A DNA stretch of 64,000 bases from Shewanella decolorationis S12 (GTDB lineage Bacteria; Pseudomonadota; Gammaproteobacteria; Enterobacterales; Shewanellaceae). The number at the start of each line of letters is the position of its first letter. Position 1 is the stretch's first letter. The DNA lies in the NCBI RefSeq assembly GCF_000485795.1, contig NZ_AXZL01000060.1, positions 1-64,000 on the forward strand. The letters run 5' to 3'. Both the position numbers and the translations under genes were made by a program. Positions 21,372 through 30,724 of the stretch are shown in pieces. A model generated the notes under the pieces. It did no database searches. It saw only the letters and a program-made list of their open reading frames with translations, and had not been told where the DNA came from.

Positions 21372-22373
21372 CTAGTCTTTTAACACCGCCAATTCAAATC
21401 CGAGATACCAATCGCGGATCATTGGAAAATGGTCCCCCATCGCATCCAGATGGGTCAGCATATCCGCATGACCATAATCGTGTTTAAAGCCATTCGCCTT
21501 TGAGAGCAGAGTGTATTTCACTTGGCGAAAACCACACTCAGAGATCATATCGGCGACATCTTCGGGATGTCCAAGCACAGTATCATTTTGCCCGGCAATA
21601 AACCACGCGACGGGCCAATTGGCCGCCTTCGCCGCCTTGCCGTAATCGAAGCCATCATCATGGTCGAGCCACTCTCCACGCACCCAATCTATGCTTTGAG
21701 TTAACGATGCGCGGCTCTCGTTATCCATACCGACACGCAGCTTATCTGCGGCGAGATACCCCTGTCCCACGGCTAAACTCGGGGCGAGACGATTCCAAAA
21801 CACATCGACCATCAACCATTTTTTAAAGGACTTCACTCGAATCGTGCGTTTACTGCCAAAAGTCAGTAGTGACCGCACACTTTGCTGTAATTCTGGGTAA
21901 CGCGCTAAGGCGCTCGCCATCAACACGCCACCCCAAGAATGCGCACACCAATGCAGCTGCGATGAAGCAAGTTTCCCCAGCTCCTGACAAAGCTGTTGAT
22001 GCATATTCAAAATATGCTGCTGCACTAATGGCAGCTGCTCGCGGATCACCTCCCCTTGCCCGAGAGTAAACCCACGCGCAATTTTGGGTAGACTCAAACC
22101 TCTGCCCGCCGTATCCAGCACATACACCACAAAGCCCGCCTGAGCGAGAAAGCATCCTAAGCCTCGGCCACTTTGGCTGTAAAATACCCGGCCATTGGAC
22201 ATGGCACCATGTAACATCAAGATCGGTGGCTTCGAAAAATCCGCATTAGCAGGCAACAACTGACGCAGATGCAGCTGTCCATCTCGGTACGGAATATAGA
22301 GGGAAGTTTGTGCAGGCGTTGGCGCCGAGTGTTGGGATGCAGAGGAAGTCAAAGTCAGTCGCTGGTAGTCCAT
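21372..22373 (-). CDS. Alpha/beta hydrolase
   Basis: The 333-residue protein is an alpha/beta-hydrolase. It has an oxyanion-type HGAMSNGRVF segment (about residue 55), the nucleophile elbow WCAHSWGGVL (GXSXG-like, about residue 142) and a C-terminal catalytic His region (KHDYGHADML). There is no signal peptide. It resembles lipase/esterase-type hydrolases, including DNases of lysophospholipid-like substrates only loosely, so the substrate is open. It is convergent with the double-PilZ gene and followed upstream by serB on the same strand 82 bp away. Confidence 0.75.
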   Translation of the reverse strand: MDYQRLTLTSSASQHSAPTPAQTSLYIPYRDGQLHLRQLLPANADFSKPPILMLHGAMSNGRVFYSQSGRGLGCFLAQAGFVVYVLDTAGRGLSLPKIARGFTLGQGEVIREQLPLVQQHILNMHQQLCQELGKLASSQLHWCAHSWGGVLMASALARYPELQQSVRSLLTFGSKRTIRVKSFKKWLMVDVFWNRLAPSLAVGQGYLAADKLRVGMDNESRASLTQSIDWVRGEWLDHDDGFDYGKAAKAANWPVAWFIAGQNDTVLGHPEDVADMISECGFRQVKYTLLSKANGFKHDYGHADMLTHLDAMGDHFPMIRDWYLGFELAVLKD

Positions 22374-22455
22374 TAATGAACACTAAACTACCAGCTAAGC
22401 GTCAAAAAACAAGAGTCATTACTCTAATGTAAACGACTCTGATACAGAGGATGAG

Positions 22456-23448
22456 TTAAAACTGCAGCAGATAAGGCAGTACGCGCAGATCTAAACTGCG
22501 GATCCGCGCATCCGCCGCTGCCGCAAGTTTAGGCTTAGCATGGAAGGCTATGCCAAAGTCCGCCGCCTGCACCATAGGAATATCGTTGGCACCGTCACCG
22601 ATGGCGACACGCTGCCCAGCTGGGATCTGCCAGTCTTGGCTACAACGGTTAACCACATCGGCCTTAAACTGGGCATCGACGACTTTCCCCGTCACGGTTC
22701 CAGCAAGCTTGCCGTCCGCAATCACTAATTCGTTGGCAAATGCCGCGTCTAAATTCAACAGCTGTTTTAAGTAGCCAACAAACGGCGTGAAGCCTCCTGA
22801 CGCAACAACCAAACGCCAATGGTGCGACTTAAGCTCGGTCAGCATGGCCTCAAGGCCCGGCATCAGTGGCAAAGTGTCACACAAGGTTTGGATGATCTTG
22901 GCATCGGCGCCCTGAAGCTGGGCAACCCTTTGGCGCAAACTCTGCTCGAAATCCAGCTCGCCCTGCATGGCGCGCTCCGTGATTGCCGCCACTTGCTCGC
23001 CTACCCCTGCCATTGCGGCAAGTTCGTCGATACATTCAATTTGGATCGCGGTAGAATCCATATCCATCACCAGTAAACCCGGCTCGCTCAGTTTAGGTAA
23101 TGGGCCGCGAATAAGGTGTAACTCCACCTGCGATGGACAAGTAGCTAACAGCTCGGCACTCGGCTCCACGGGAAGCACAACTTCAACGCAATGTAGCGCC
23201 ACTTGACGGCGAATAGGTGCGATGGAGAGCGAAGTTAATTTAAGGCTTTTAGCCAGAGAAACAATCCAAGCCGCTAATGAGTCTTCAATGCTTAAATCTT
23301 CGTAAATCAGACGCATAGCACATCCGCTCTGGGATGGCCGCGTAGACGATTCCTGATAAGCCTCGAAACCAAGCCCCTGATATTCAAAGCGAGGTGAAGG
23401 GCTAGCAGCTAACCATACAAACAGCGCATTTTGGTTCAAGCTTTCCAT
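22456..23448 (-). CDS. serB: Phosphoserine phosphatase
   Basis: The HAD-superfamily core carries all SerB motifs: DMDSTAIQIECIDELA (nucleophile Asp, about residue 125), VVASGGFTPF (Ser motif) and GDGANDIPMVQAA (metal site). An N-terminal ACT-like region of about 110 residues precedes it, as in gammaproteobacterial SerB. The enzyme makes L-serine from phosphoserine. A TTG at 23466 would lengthen the protein by six residues. I chose the ATG at 23448 (330 residues). It is divergent from ytjB with 43 bp between starts, a conserved arrangement in Enterobacteria, Vibrio and Shewanella. Confidence 0.94.
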   Translation of the reverse strand: MESLNQNALFVWLAASPSPRFEYQGLGFEAYQESSTRPSQSGCAMRLIYEDLSIEDSLAAWIVSLAKSLKLTSLSIAPIRRQVALHCVEVVLPVEPSAELLATCPSQVELHLIRGPLPKLSEPGLLVMDMDSTAIQIECIDELAAMAGVGEQVAAITERAMQGELDFEQSLRQRVAQLQGADAKIIQTLCDTLPLMPGLEAMLTELKSHHWRLVVASGGFTPFVGYLKQLLNLDAAFANELVIADGKLAGTVTGKVVDAQFKADVVNRCSQDWQIPAGQRVAIGDGANDIPMVQAADFGIAFHAKPKLAAAADARIRSLDLRVLPYLLQF

Positions 23449-23491
23449 AGGACTCGTGTTCTCCAACTATCGGGCTCACTCAGAATCAATT

Positions 23492-24712
23492 ATGATTAGG
23501 CAAGCGCTCTCACTATTAAGGGTCAAAGTGTTATATCTTAAAGGGCTAAAGAAAAGCCATAAAATCAGTAGACTGCTCCAAATCGCCATCGCCTTGACCT
23601 TGATGGTCGGCTTAGTGCAATTGTGGCAGACAAGCCTACTACAAGGTCAGCTGCTTCTAAAGTCCCAAACGCAAAAGATGGCCAGATTACTGGTGCAACA
23701 AACGGCCTACAGCGCGGCGCCCGCCCTACAATTGCAAAACGATGAACAGCTCCAATGGCTGGCTAGCGCATTAGTCGAAGATCCTAAGGTGATTTCGGCG
23801 GCCATTTTCAGCGACCAAGGTATACGCTTAGCCTTCGCCCAAAGTATTACCAAGGAAACCTTAGACCCCGAATCCGAAGACATGAGTTTGCTCCTGAGTA
23901 AATATCCGCCCTATGTCGAACCCGTGATCCAAGATGGAAAGAATTTAGGCTATGTCGAGGTTAGGCTCGATACCAAACTATTTTTTAATGAAATCAAAGA
24001 AGCGCATAACCTGAATATGGAGCAGCAGCAAATGATGCTTCTGGTTGCTGGCCTTATCGGCATGTTGTTATCACGCGCCTTGTCCTTTAAGCGCGCCGAT
24101 TTTGACCGCCGTCGCACCCGCGCCAAATTGCGTAAAAACCCTAAGAAGAATAAAGCTATAAAAGCAACCGAGGAACCGACTGCCACGGGTAATCAAGATA
24201 CGCAGCAAGATGCTTTTATCGCAAGTGACACTGGGACCGCTCAAAAGCCGATAGAAGCTAAGAAGGCCAAAGAAAGCAAAGAAGCAACAGACCTTGACAC
24301 TCAGCCCTTGGAGAAATCGGCAGCAGGTAAAGCGCCAAATGAAGACATCAATGAAGCCATTGCCGAACCTAAAGCAAGGAAAACCAAAACAAACGCAGAA
24401 ACAAAAGCTGTGCTTGCGCCAGAAAGAGTTGCATCAGAGAAAGCGCTTGATACGGAACCGGAGCTTAAACCAGAGAAAGATACTAAGGACAAGTCATCAT
24501 CTGAGTCTACGTCTCTGTCGCAGTCTAAAGTGGATACCAAGGAACATGCGACCCAAGCGACAGCTTCAACAACTGAGCCGCAAAGCTCAACGCCCGCACC
24601 AAATAAACCTAAGGTAAAATCGGTACGCCGCGTGAAAACCAATTCGGCGAAATCCAACACAGAGAAAACCCTAACTCAACCGAGCGATTTAGATACCGAT
24701 TCTACGGGTTAA
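23492..24712 (+). CDS. YtjB/AhpA/SMP-family membrane protein with a long charged tail
   Basis: Residues 1-200 match the YtjB (smp) family. They contain a transmembrane segment (LLQIAIALTLMVGLVQLWQTSLL), an extracytoplasmic domain (LVEDPKVISAAIFSDQGIRLAFAQ) and a second hydrophobic segment (QQQMMLLVAGLIGMLLSRALSF). The position divergent from serB is diagnostic. E. coli YtjB is about 214 residues. Here about 200 extra C-terminal residues are low-complexity Lys/Glu/Ala/Thr-rich sequence (KKAKESKEAT, EPELKPEKDTKDK) and end in a basic patch. A GTG at 23456 would add 12 residues; I prefer the ATG at 23492. Function of the family is poorly defined. Confidence 0.75.
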   Translation: MIRQALSLLRVKVLYLKGLKKSHKISRLLQIAIALTLMVGLVQLWQTSLLQGQLLLKSQTQKMARLLVQQTAYSAAPALQLQNDEQLQWLASALVEDPKVISAAIFSDQGIRLAFAQSITKETLDPESEDMSLLLSKYPPYVEPVIQDGKNLGYVEVRLDTKLFFNEIKEAHNLNMEQQQMMLLVAGLIGMLLSRALSFKRADFDRRRTRAKLRKNPKKNKAIKATEEPTATGNQDTQQDAFIASDTGTAQKPIEAKKAKESKEATDLDTQPLEKSAAGKAPNEDINEAIAEPKARKTKTNAETKAVLAPERVASEKALDTEPELKPEKDTKDKSSSESTSLSQSKVDTKEHATQATASTTEPQSSTPAPNKPKVKSVRRVKTNSAKSNTEKTLTQPSDLDTDSTG

Positions 24713-24760
24713 TTGAGACGTATCAGCCCAAACTGAAGCGTCTTGGGGTCAGAGACAATA

Positions 24761-24789
24761 GAAAAGGGTTCGCAGTGCGAACCCTTTTC
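24761..24789. terminator. Bidirectional terminator between ytjB-like gene and deoD
   Basis: GAAAAGGGTTCGCA and TGCGAACCCTTTTC form a 14-bp perfect inverted repeat with a G loop. A/T runs in the arms give U-tracts in both directions. Confidence 0.85.
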
Positions 24790-24811
24790 TTATGACGAGA
24801 TTAGCGACAGA

Positions 24812-25522
24812 TTACAGCGTAATTGCTGCGTCTAATGTCATCACGATCATATCGTTGAACGTGGTTTGACGCTCTTCAGAAGTGGTTTTTTCACCAGTAC
24901 GGATATGGTCAGATACAGTTACCACACACAGTGCACGGGCACCGAATTCATGGGCAACACCGTATAAACCAGCGGCTTCCATTTCTACGCCTAACACGCC
25001 CATTTTTTCCATCACGTCAAACATTTGTGGATCAGGAGTGTAGAACAGATCGGCAGAGAAAACGTTACCAACACGGATCTTAGTGCCTTTCACTTTGGCA
25101 GACTCGATCACGGCATTCATCAGCTCGTAGTTCGCGATAGCAGCGAAATCTTGGCCTTTGAAACGTAAACGGTTAACTTGCGAATCGGTACAAGCACCCA
25201 TGCCGATGATCACATCGCGCACTTTAACGTCAGTGCTGATCGCGCCACAAGTACCCACGCGGATCAGGTTCTTAACGCCGTAGTCTTTAATTAATTCAGT
25301 TGCATAGATTGAGCATGAAGGAATACCCATGCCTGAACCCATAACAGAAATACGTTTACCTTTGTAAGTACCGGTAAAACCTAGCATGTTTCGAACGTCA
25401 GTCACTTGCTCAACATTTTCTAAGAATGTTTCAGCAATATATTTTGCACGTAATGGATCGCCTGGAAACAAAACTGTCTCAGCGAATGCGCCCTCTACAG
25501 CATTAATGTGTGGTGTTGCCAT
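24812..25522 (-). CDS. deoD: Purine nucleoside phosphorylase, hexameric type
   Basis: The 236-residue protein has the DeoD length and motifs: [34 protein letters not shown] at the N-terminus, [22 protein letters not shown] (phosphate site) and [10 protein letters not shown] (purine/ribose site). It cleaves purine (deoxy)ribonucleosides to base plus (deoxy)ribose-1-phosphate. It is the last gene of deoCABD and is followed by a terminator. Confidence 0.96.
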   Translation of the reverse strand: MATPHINAVEGAFAETVLFPGDPLRAKYIAETFLENVEQVTDVRNMLGFTGTYKGKRISVMGSGMGIPSCSIYATELIKDYGVKNLIRVGTCGAISTDVKVRDVIIGMGACTDSQVNRLRFKGQDFAAIANYELMNAVIESAKVKGTKIRVGNVFSADLFYTPDPQMFDVMEKMGVLGVEMEAAGLYGVAHEFGARALCVVTVSDHIRTGEKTTSEERQTTFNDMIVMTLDAAITL

Positions 25523-25613
25523 CGAAATAACCCCTGTTTATTTTATTAAGACTTAAGTCTTTGTTTACTGGCGGCCCAATGCTGGCCGCCAAATCGAGAT
25601 CTTGCACGTTTAC

Positions 25614-26828
25614 TTAGATAAACGACTCACCGTATTCCATCGGCTCAAGCTTGAAGTAGCTTGCGATAGATTGGCCGATATCGGCGAAGCTGTTGCGGCG
25701 ACCGAGTGAACCGGCTTTCAGTCCTGCGCCATAGGCCAATACAGGCACATATTCACGGGTATGGTCAGTACCTTGCCATGTTGGGTCGCAACCATGGTCG
25801 GCGGTGAGGATTAACAGATCGTCCTCATCCAGCAGCGCGAGCATTTCAGGTAAACGCGAGTCGAAATACTCCAGCCCTTTCGCATAACCTGCCACATCAC
25901 GGCGATGACCATAGTGGGAGTCAAAATCAACAAAGTTAGTGAATACGATAGTATTTTCACCCGCTGATTTCACTTCGGCTAACGTCGCATCAAATAGCGC
26001 TTCTAAACCGTTTGCCTTCACCTTTTTGGTGATGCCACAGTAAGCGTAAATATCGGCAATCTTGCCCACACTCACCACTTCACCACCAGCGGCTTTTAAC
26101 TTATCTAATACTGTCTTCGCTGGCGGCTCGAGGGAGTAATCCTTACGGTTACCTGTACGAGCAAAGTCGCTTGGGCCTGTACCATCGAATGGACGCGCAA
26201 TCACGCGGCCAATGTTGTAAGGCTCTAACTCTTCACGGGCGATTTCGCAAAGACGATATAAGTTTTCTAAACCAAATGTGCCTTCATGGCAGGCAATCTG
26301 GAATACCGAATCCGCCGAGGTGTAAAAAATCGGCTTGCCAGAACGCATATGCTCTTCGCCTAATTCTTCCAGAATCGTAGTGCCAGAAGCATGGCAGTTA
26401 CCTAAAAAGCCATCGAGTCCCGCACGGGCTAAAATCTTATCTGTCAGTTCTTTAGGGAACGAGTTTTGGTGCTCGCTGAAATAGCCCCAGTCGAATAATA
26501 CGGGTACTCCCGCCATTTCCCAGTGACCGCTCGGGGTATCTTTACCCGAACTTAATTCCTGAGCGTGGCCATAGGCACCAATCAGCTCAACATTGTCCGC
26601 AAAGCCTGGTGCAAATGCCCCGGTACTCTCCATCGCCGCATGTGCTAACCCTAAACGGGCCAAGTTTGGCAGCATTAATGGACCTTCACGGCCAATATCG
26701 GCTTTACCTTCGGCACACGCTTTAGCGATATGGCCAAAAGTGTCAGCACCTAGATCCCCAAACTTGGCGGCGTCACCTGCTGCGCCCACGCCAAAGGAAT
26801 CCAACATCATTATAACTGTACGTTTCAT
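25614..26828 (-). CDS. deoB: Phosphopentomutase
   Basis: The 404-residue protein belongs to the alkaline phosphatase-like metalloenzymes. It opens with [20 protein letters not shown] (metal-binding Asp) and contains [13 protein letters not shown] (catalytic Thr) and [23 protein letters not shown] (metal His/Asp cluster). It converts (deoxy)ribose-1-phosphate to the 5-phosphate, linking the phosphorylases to DeoC. The start lies 9 bp after deoA. Confidence 0.96.
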   Translation of the reverse strand: MKRTVIMMLDSFGVGAAGDAAKFGDLGADTFGHIAKACAEGKADIGREGPLMLPNLARLGLAHAAMESTGAFAPGFADNVELIGAYGHAQELSSGKDTPSGHWEMAGVPVLFDWGYFSEHQNSFPKELTDKILARAGLDGFLGNCHASGTTILEELGEEHMRSGKPIFYTSADSVFQIACHEGTFGLENLYRLCEIAREELEPYNIGRVIARPFDGTGPSDFARTGNRKDYSLEPPAKTVLDKLKAAGGEVVSVGKIADIYAYCGITKKVKANGLEALFDATLAEVKSAGENTIVFTNFVDFDSHYGHRRDVAGYAKGLEYFDSRLPEMLALLDEDDLLILTADHGCDPTWQGTDHTREYVPVLAYGAGLKAGSLGRRNSFADIGQSIASYFKLEPMEYGESFI

Positions 26829-26837
26829 AATTCTTCC

Positions 26838-28169
26838 TTAAAGATCCGAAGCTCGAATATAAGCATAGATCTCAGGTGTTTTTTCTGGAGCGACTTCATC
26901 GATATGAATCGCTTTTTTCACCGCTTCTTCCGCCTGAGCAAAGGCATCTTCGGATTGCGCGTGGATAACAGCAATCGGCGTTGAAGCATCAATCTTATCG
27001 CCAAGGGCACAGACTTGCGTCAAACCGACACTGTAGTCGAGTGCATCACCAGGTTTGCGACGACCACCACCTAAGGTAACCACGGCCAAACCAAGTTCGC
27101 GGGTGTCCATGCTGTGAGCATAACCTTGGGTATCAGCAAAGACAGGGCGAATAATTTGCGATTGCGGTAAGTACTTACTGTAGTTTTCGACAAAATCGAC
27201 AGGGCCACCAAGGCCTGAAACCATCTTGCCAAAGATCTCGGCAGCGCGGCCGTTATCTAATACGCGGTTTAACTTGGCACGGGCATCCGCTTCATCAGTA
27301 GCTAGGCCACCAAGGAGTAACATCTCGGCGCAAAGGCCCATAGTAACAGCGTATAGACGAGGATTACGGTAAGCACCGGTTAAGAAGTCGATGGCTTCTT
27401 TCACTTCAACCGCATTACCCGCACATGAGGCTAATACTTGGTTCATGTCGGTGAGTAAGGCCGTCGTTTTAGTGCCGGCGCCATTGGATACCGCAGCAAT
27501 ACTGCGAGCAAGCTCTTCAGAGGCTTCGTACGTTGGCATAAATGCGCCGCTACCGACTTTAACGTCCATCGCCAATGCATCGAGACTACAAGCTAATTTC
27601 TTAGAGAGAATAGAGGCGGTAATGAGGGAGATGGATTCGACGGTCGCAGTGTTGTCACGGATGGAGTAGAAACGTTTATCGGCGGGAACCAGATCGCCAG
27701 TTTGGCCGATAATCGCCACACCAACGTCTTTAACCACTTTGCGGAACAATTCACTCGAAGGTTCGGTTTGATAACCAGGAATAGCGTCGAACTTATCGAG
27801 CGTGCCGCCTGTGTGTCCGAGTCCGCGACCCGAAATCATCGGTACATAACCACCGCAGGCAGCAGCCATAGGGCCGAGCATCAGACTAATCACATCACCG
27901 ACACCACCAGTACTGTGCTTATCGATGACAGGGCCATTAAGCCCAAGTGATTGCCAATTGAGTACAGTGCCAGAATCACGCATTGCTGTGGTCAAAGCGA
28001 TTCTTTCATCCATATTCATGTCATTAAAATACACAGCCATGCCCAATGCGGCGATCTGACCTTCCGACACTGCATTGGTGGTTATACCCTTAACGAAGAA
28101 CTGGATCTCTTCGGTACTCAAGGCTAAACCATTGCGTTTCTTACGTATAATTTCTTGAGCTAGAAACAT
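26838..28169 (-). CDS. deoA: Thymidine phosphorylase
   Basis: The 443-residue protein shows the pyrimidine phosphorylase features: [22 protein letters not shown], the conserved [13 protein letters not shown] (about residue 84), [18 protein letters not shown] and [11 protein letters not shown]. It releases thymine and deoxyribose-1-phosphate. A 184-bp gap containing a large inverted repeat separates it from deoC, while deoB follows 9 bp downstream. Confidence 0.96.
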   Translation of the reverse strand: MFLAQEIIRKKRNGLALSTEEIQFFVKGITTNAVSEGQIAALGMAVYFNDMNMDERIALTTAMRDSGTVLNWQSLGLNGPVIDKHSTGGVGDVISLMLGPMAAACGGYVPMISGRGLGHTGGTLDKFDAIPGYQTEPSSELFRKVVKDVGVAIIGQTGDLVPADKRFYSIRDNTATVESISLITASILSKKLACSLDALAMDVKVGSGAFMPTYEASEELARSIAAVSNGAGTKTTALLTDMNQVLASCAGNAVEVKEAIDFLTGAYRNPRLYAVTMGLCAEMLLLGGLATDEADARAKLNRVLDNGRAAEIFGKMVSGLGGPVDFVENYSKYLPQSQIIRPVFADTQGYAHSMDTRELGLAVVTLGGGRRKPGDALDYSVGLTQVCALGDKIDASTPIAVIHAQSEDAFAQAEEAVKKAIHIDEVAPEKTPEIYAYIRASDL

Positions 28170-28225
28170 GATACTGCCTCCAAGCTAAATACTAATACAA
28201 CATATCGGTTATTTAGCTTTGCAAT

Positions 28226-28282
28226 GAAACATCAAAACTGTAGCAATATTACAATTACATGCTATCGAAGTTTTGATGTTTC
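28226..28282 (-). repeat. 14-bp inverted repeat in the deoC-deoA intergenic region
   Basis: GAAACATCAAAACT (28226-28239) is the exact complement of AGTTTTGATGTTTC (28269-28282). Inside it, TAGCA and TGCTA can extend the stem. In the mRNA this makes a long AU-rich hairpin between deoC and deoA. There is no U-tract, so it is not a simple terminator; an operator or RNA-processing site is possible. Confidence 0.7.
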
Positions 28283-28353
28283 CAACTAGATTTAGGTCAC
28301 ACTTAATTAGTTTCGATATACGATTTTAGTATTAATCGAGATGCAATGTTCGA

Positions 28354-29124
28354 TTAATAGCCTTGAGTCGGCTTAGGCGCATCGGCTAATTCTAATGTGT
28401 GTAACAAGCTGTTGAGTAAGCTTGAAGCACCAAATCTAAAGGTACGTGGAGAGACCCAATCAGCACCAAGAATACGCTCAGCCACACCTAAAAACTCTGC
28501 AGCTTGAGCAGCATCACGTACGCCACCAGCAGGCTTAAAGCCCACTTTGGTGTTCTTTTCACTGATCACAGTTAGCATGATTTCAGCCGCTTCAAGTGTC
28601 GCGTTGACTGGCACTTTACCGGTAGAAGTCTTGATAAAATCTGCGCCCGCATCGATAGACAGTTCAGAAGCGCGGCGAATAAGCGCAGGATCGGCTAATA
28701 CACCAGATTCAATAATCACTTTCAGTAATACTTCACCACAAGCTTCTTTACAGGCTTTGACTAACTCATAGCCGACTGTTTCGTTACCTTCCATCAGCGC
28801 GCGGTAAGGGAATACCACGTCGACTTCATCGGCACCATAGGCAACGGCGGCACGGGTTTCTAATACCGCGATAGCGATATCGTCGTTACCGTGTGGGAAG
28901 TTAGTTACTGTCGCGATTTGAATGTCTTCGGCGCCCAGCTCATCGAGGGTCTTACGTGCGATAGGAATGAAGCGAGGATAGATACAGATGGCAGCAGTAT
29001 TACCCGCTGGCGTTACCGCTTTGTGACACAGGTCGATCACCTTCTGATCAGTATCGTCATCGTTTAAGGTGGTTAAATCCATAAGTTCGATGGCGCGTTG
29101 TGCTGCTTTTTTTAAATCAGTCAT
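28354..29124 (-). CDS. deoC: Deoxyribose-phosphate aldolase
   Basis: The 256-residue protein has the class I aldolase signature: [19 protein letters not shown] with the Schiff-base Lys, plus [11 protein letters not shown] and [12 protein letters not shown] with the second Lys. It splits deoxyribose-5-phosphate into glyceraldehyde-3-phosphate and acetaldehyde. It is the first gene of deoCABD. A symmetrical motif about 160 bp upstream may be its operator. Confidence 0.96.
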   Translation of the reverse strand: MTDLKKAAQRAIELMDLTTLNDDDTDQKVIDLCHKAVTPAGNTAAICIYPRFIPIARKTLDELGAEDIQIATVTNFPHGNDDIAIAVLETRAAVAYGADEVDVVFPYRALMEGNETVGYELVKACKEACGEVLLKVIIESGVLADPALIRRASELSIDAGADFIKTSTGKVPVNATLEAAEIMLTVISEKNTKVGFKPAGGVRDAAQAAEFLGVAERILGADWVSPRTFRFGASSLLNSLLHTLELADAPKPTQGY

Positions 29125-29535
29125 AATAGCTCTCCAAAAGAAAAAACAAATAAACAGAAATCAGTCGCTTATAAGCAACGCTTAGAGGTGGCATTATTTT
29201 GATTATTTTTATATGGCCGGGCCTTCAGGCGATGCCGAGTAATTTGTGTAGGGCAAATTACATTTTTATTAGGTATTCAATCTTGCCTATACATAACTAG
29301 GCATCCTGACACTTAAATTGACTATAAGTGATCACGACTTGAATCCTTGAAGACCGGAAGAGAGGATACGAATAATGTCTTGTTCCTACTTTTCCGCGAA
29401 AAATCCGTTTTAGCGCGAGAAAAACACAAACCTTTATATAAACGCACTGCTCGAATTATAAATGGGTTTAGATAAAGATTCATGACACATAAAAGATGGA
29501 GCCGCCATCGCGGCTCCAACGGCTCTTACAAGAAA
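29125..29535. other. deo promoter region and tsx terminator
   Basis: The 411-bp gap holds three things. Near deoC it is AT-rich leader. At 29284-29303 there is an operator-like dyad, TGCCTA-N8-TAGGCA. At 29491-29517 is the terminator of the upstream tsx gene. The 65-codon frame at 29322-29519 overlaps these and is not credible. DeoR/CytR/CRP control is known for deo operons, but I cannot assign their sites confidently. Confidence 0.5.
29491..29517 (-). terminator. Rho-independent terminator of tsx
   Basis: GGAGCCGC pairs with GCGGCTCC (29498-29517), followed on the minus strand by ATCTTTT. It lies just beyond the tsx stop. Confidence 0.85.
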
Positions 29536-30387
29536 TTAGAACTTGTAAGTAGCTGACAGGTAGTGTGACCAACCTGTTGATTCTAGAGCCAGTGCACCAG
29601 CACCGTCTTCTAACAGGTAAACGTCTTTGAAGCCTTTCAGGCCATAGCCCAGAGCGTAACGATCTGAGTGCCAGTATAGACCGAAGAAGATGTTACCACC
29701 GTTAGAGGTTTTTGGTACGAAAGCAGTCTTGTCTTCGTCAGCACCGAATTGATAATCGATGTAACCTTGGAATGACAGGAAGCTCTTGTTGTCGAAGAAG
29801 TAAAAAGGCTTGAACCAGTTAGCAGAGAATTGGTAACCGTTCCATTCTTTCGCGTTCATGTCGTAGTAACCGTACAGGTTCATACCTGTTTTGCCTAACC
29901 AAGGCACGTTTACGTCAGCACCAACACCCCAGAAAGTAGAGTTAACGCCTTCACCGTTCAGACCGTCCCAGTTGAACAGAGTAGAGAAGTAAACTTCTTG
30001 TACTGGGCCGAAAGATAAATCTTTACCGGTTAATGCATCGATAGAAACACGTGGAGCAAATTTCATGAACAGTTTGCTAGTGCCAGAACCTGGGTTCTTG
30101 TCACCGTTGCTGCTTGATTGGTTTGCTAAGTTAAATACGTCAACATAACCGTAGAGGTCGAATACACCAGAACGGCCGCCGAACTCCATTTCTAAGTAGT
30201 TGTGTTGGTCGCCAGTAGCTGGGTTATCAGGCTTTTCGCCGATAGAGTACATAGCGTTGAACTGCATCCACTTGTAGTCAGAACCGTGAAGGTCTGTACG
30301 GTCTGCAGCAAATGCGTTACCAGAGATTGCAGCTACTGCTGTAGCGGCTAAAGCTAAAGTTTTAACGTTTTTCATCATCAACCCCAT
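29536..30387 (-). CDS. Tsx-family nucleoside-specific outer membrane channel
   Basis: The 283-residue protein has a Sec signal peptide (TLALAATAVAAISGNAFAAD) and alternating amphipathic strands ending in the aromatic signature SHYLSATYKF, as in outer membrane barrels. The Tsx/OmpK pattern is seen in YKWMQFNAMYSIGEKP, YLEMEFGGRSGVFDLYGYVD, FKFAP-like strands and WNGYQFSANWFKPF. It should admit nucleosides across the outer membrane. Its neighbours nupC and deoCABD support this. Three in-frame ATGs (30387, 30378, 30375) are possible; a GGGG lies before the inner pair. Confidence 0.88.
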   Translation of the reverse strand: MGLMMKNVKTLALAATAVAAISGNAFAADRTDLHGSDYKWMQFNAMYSIGEKPDNPATGDQHNYLEMEFGGRSGVFDLYGYVDVFNLANQSSSNGDKNPGSGTSKLFMKFAPRVSIDALTGKDLSFGPVQEVYFSTLFNWDGLNGEGVNSTFWGVGADVNVPWLGKTGMNLYGYYDMNAKEWNGYQFSANWFKPFYFFDNKSFLSFQGYIDYQFGADEDKTAFVPKTSNGGNIFFGLYWHSDRYALGYGLKGFKDVYLLEDGAGALALESTGWSHYLSATYKF

Positions 30388-30724
30388 TATTTTGGTTGCT
30401 ACCGTCTTGGGTAGCGTTCTTTTTGTGGCGCTCGCATTTTACCTCGATTAAAAAAAATCTCAATAATCTGGCGTAAAATCACGAACACAAAATTCTTAAT
30501 TGTGAACAAAGTCGCGACTTACTATTTACGACTAATTAACTTAACCGTACATCACGACAGTTTAGGCAGCATTACAGCTATAGTTTAACCGTCATCTACC
30601 TTAGACAATCGGAGAAACTACTCACTTCAGGAATCACTATTGGAAAATGGTTGAATTAACTTAGGCCCTGCCCTGCATGGTCAAGGCCCAGTTAGTGGGG
30701 AGAGACTCCCCAACGTTTCTGCAC
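30388..30724. other. Intergenic region between nupC and tsx
   Basis: This 337-bp region must hold the tsx promoter. An AT-rich stretch (30430-30540) with a TTGTGAACAAAGT segment could include a CRP-type half-site. Near the nupC stop, a hairpin (TGGGGAG/CTCCCCA, 30696-30712) may end the nupC message but lacks a U-tract. I see no gene. Confidence 0.4.

Noticed and set aside
24301..24660. 119-codon frame opposite the charged tail of the YtjB-like gene
   Set aside because: Low-complexity antisense shadow; the sense frame continues from a conserved domain.
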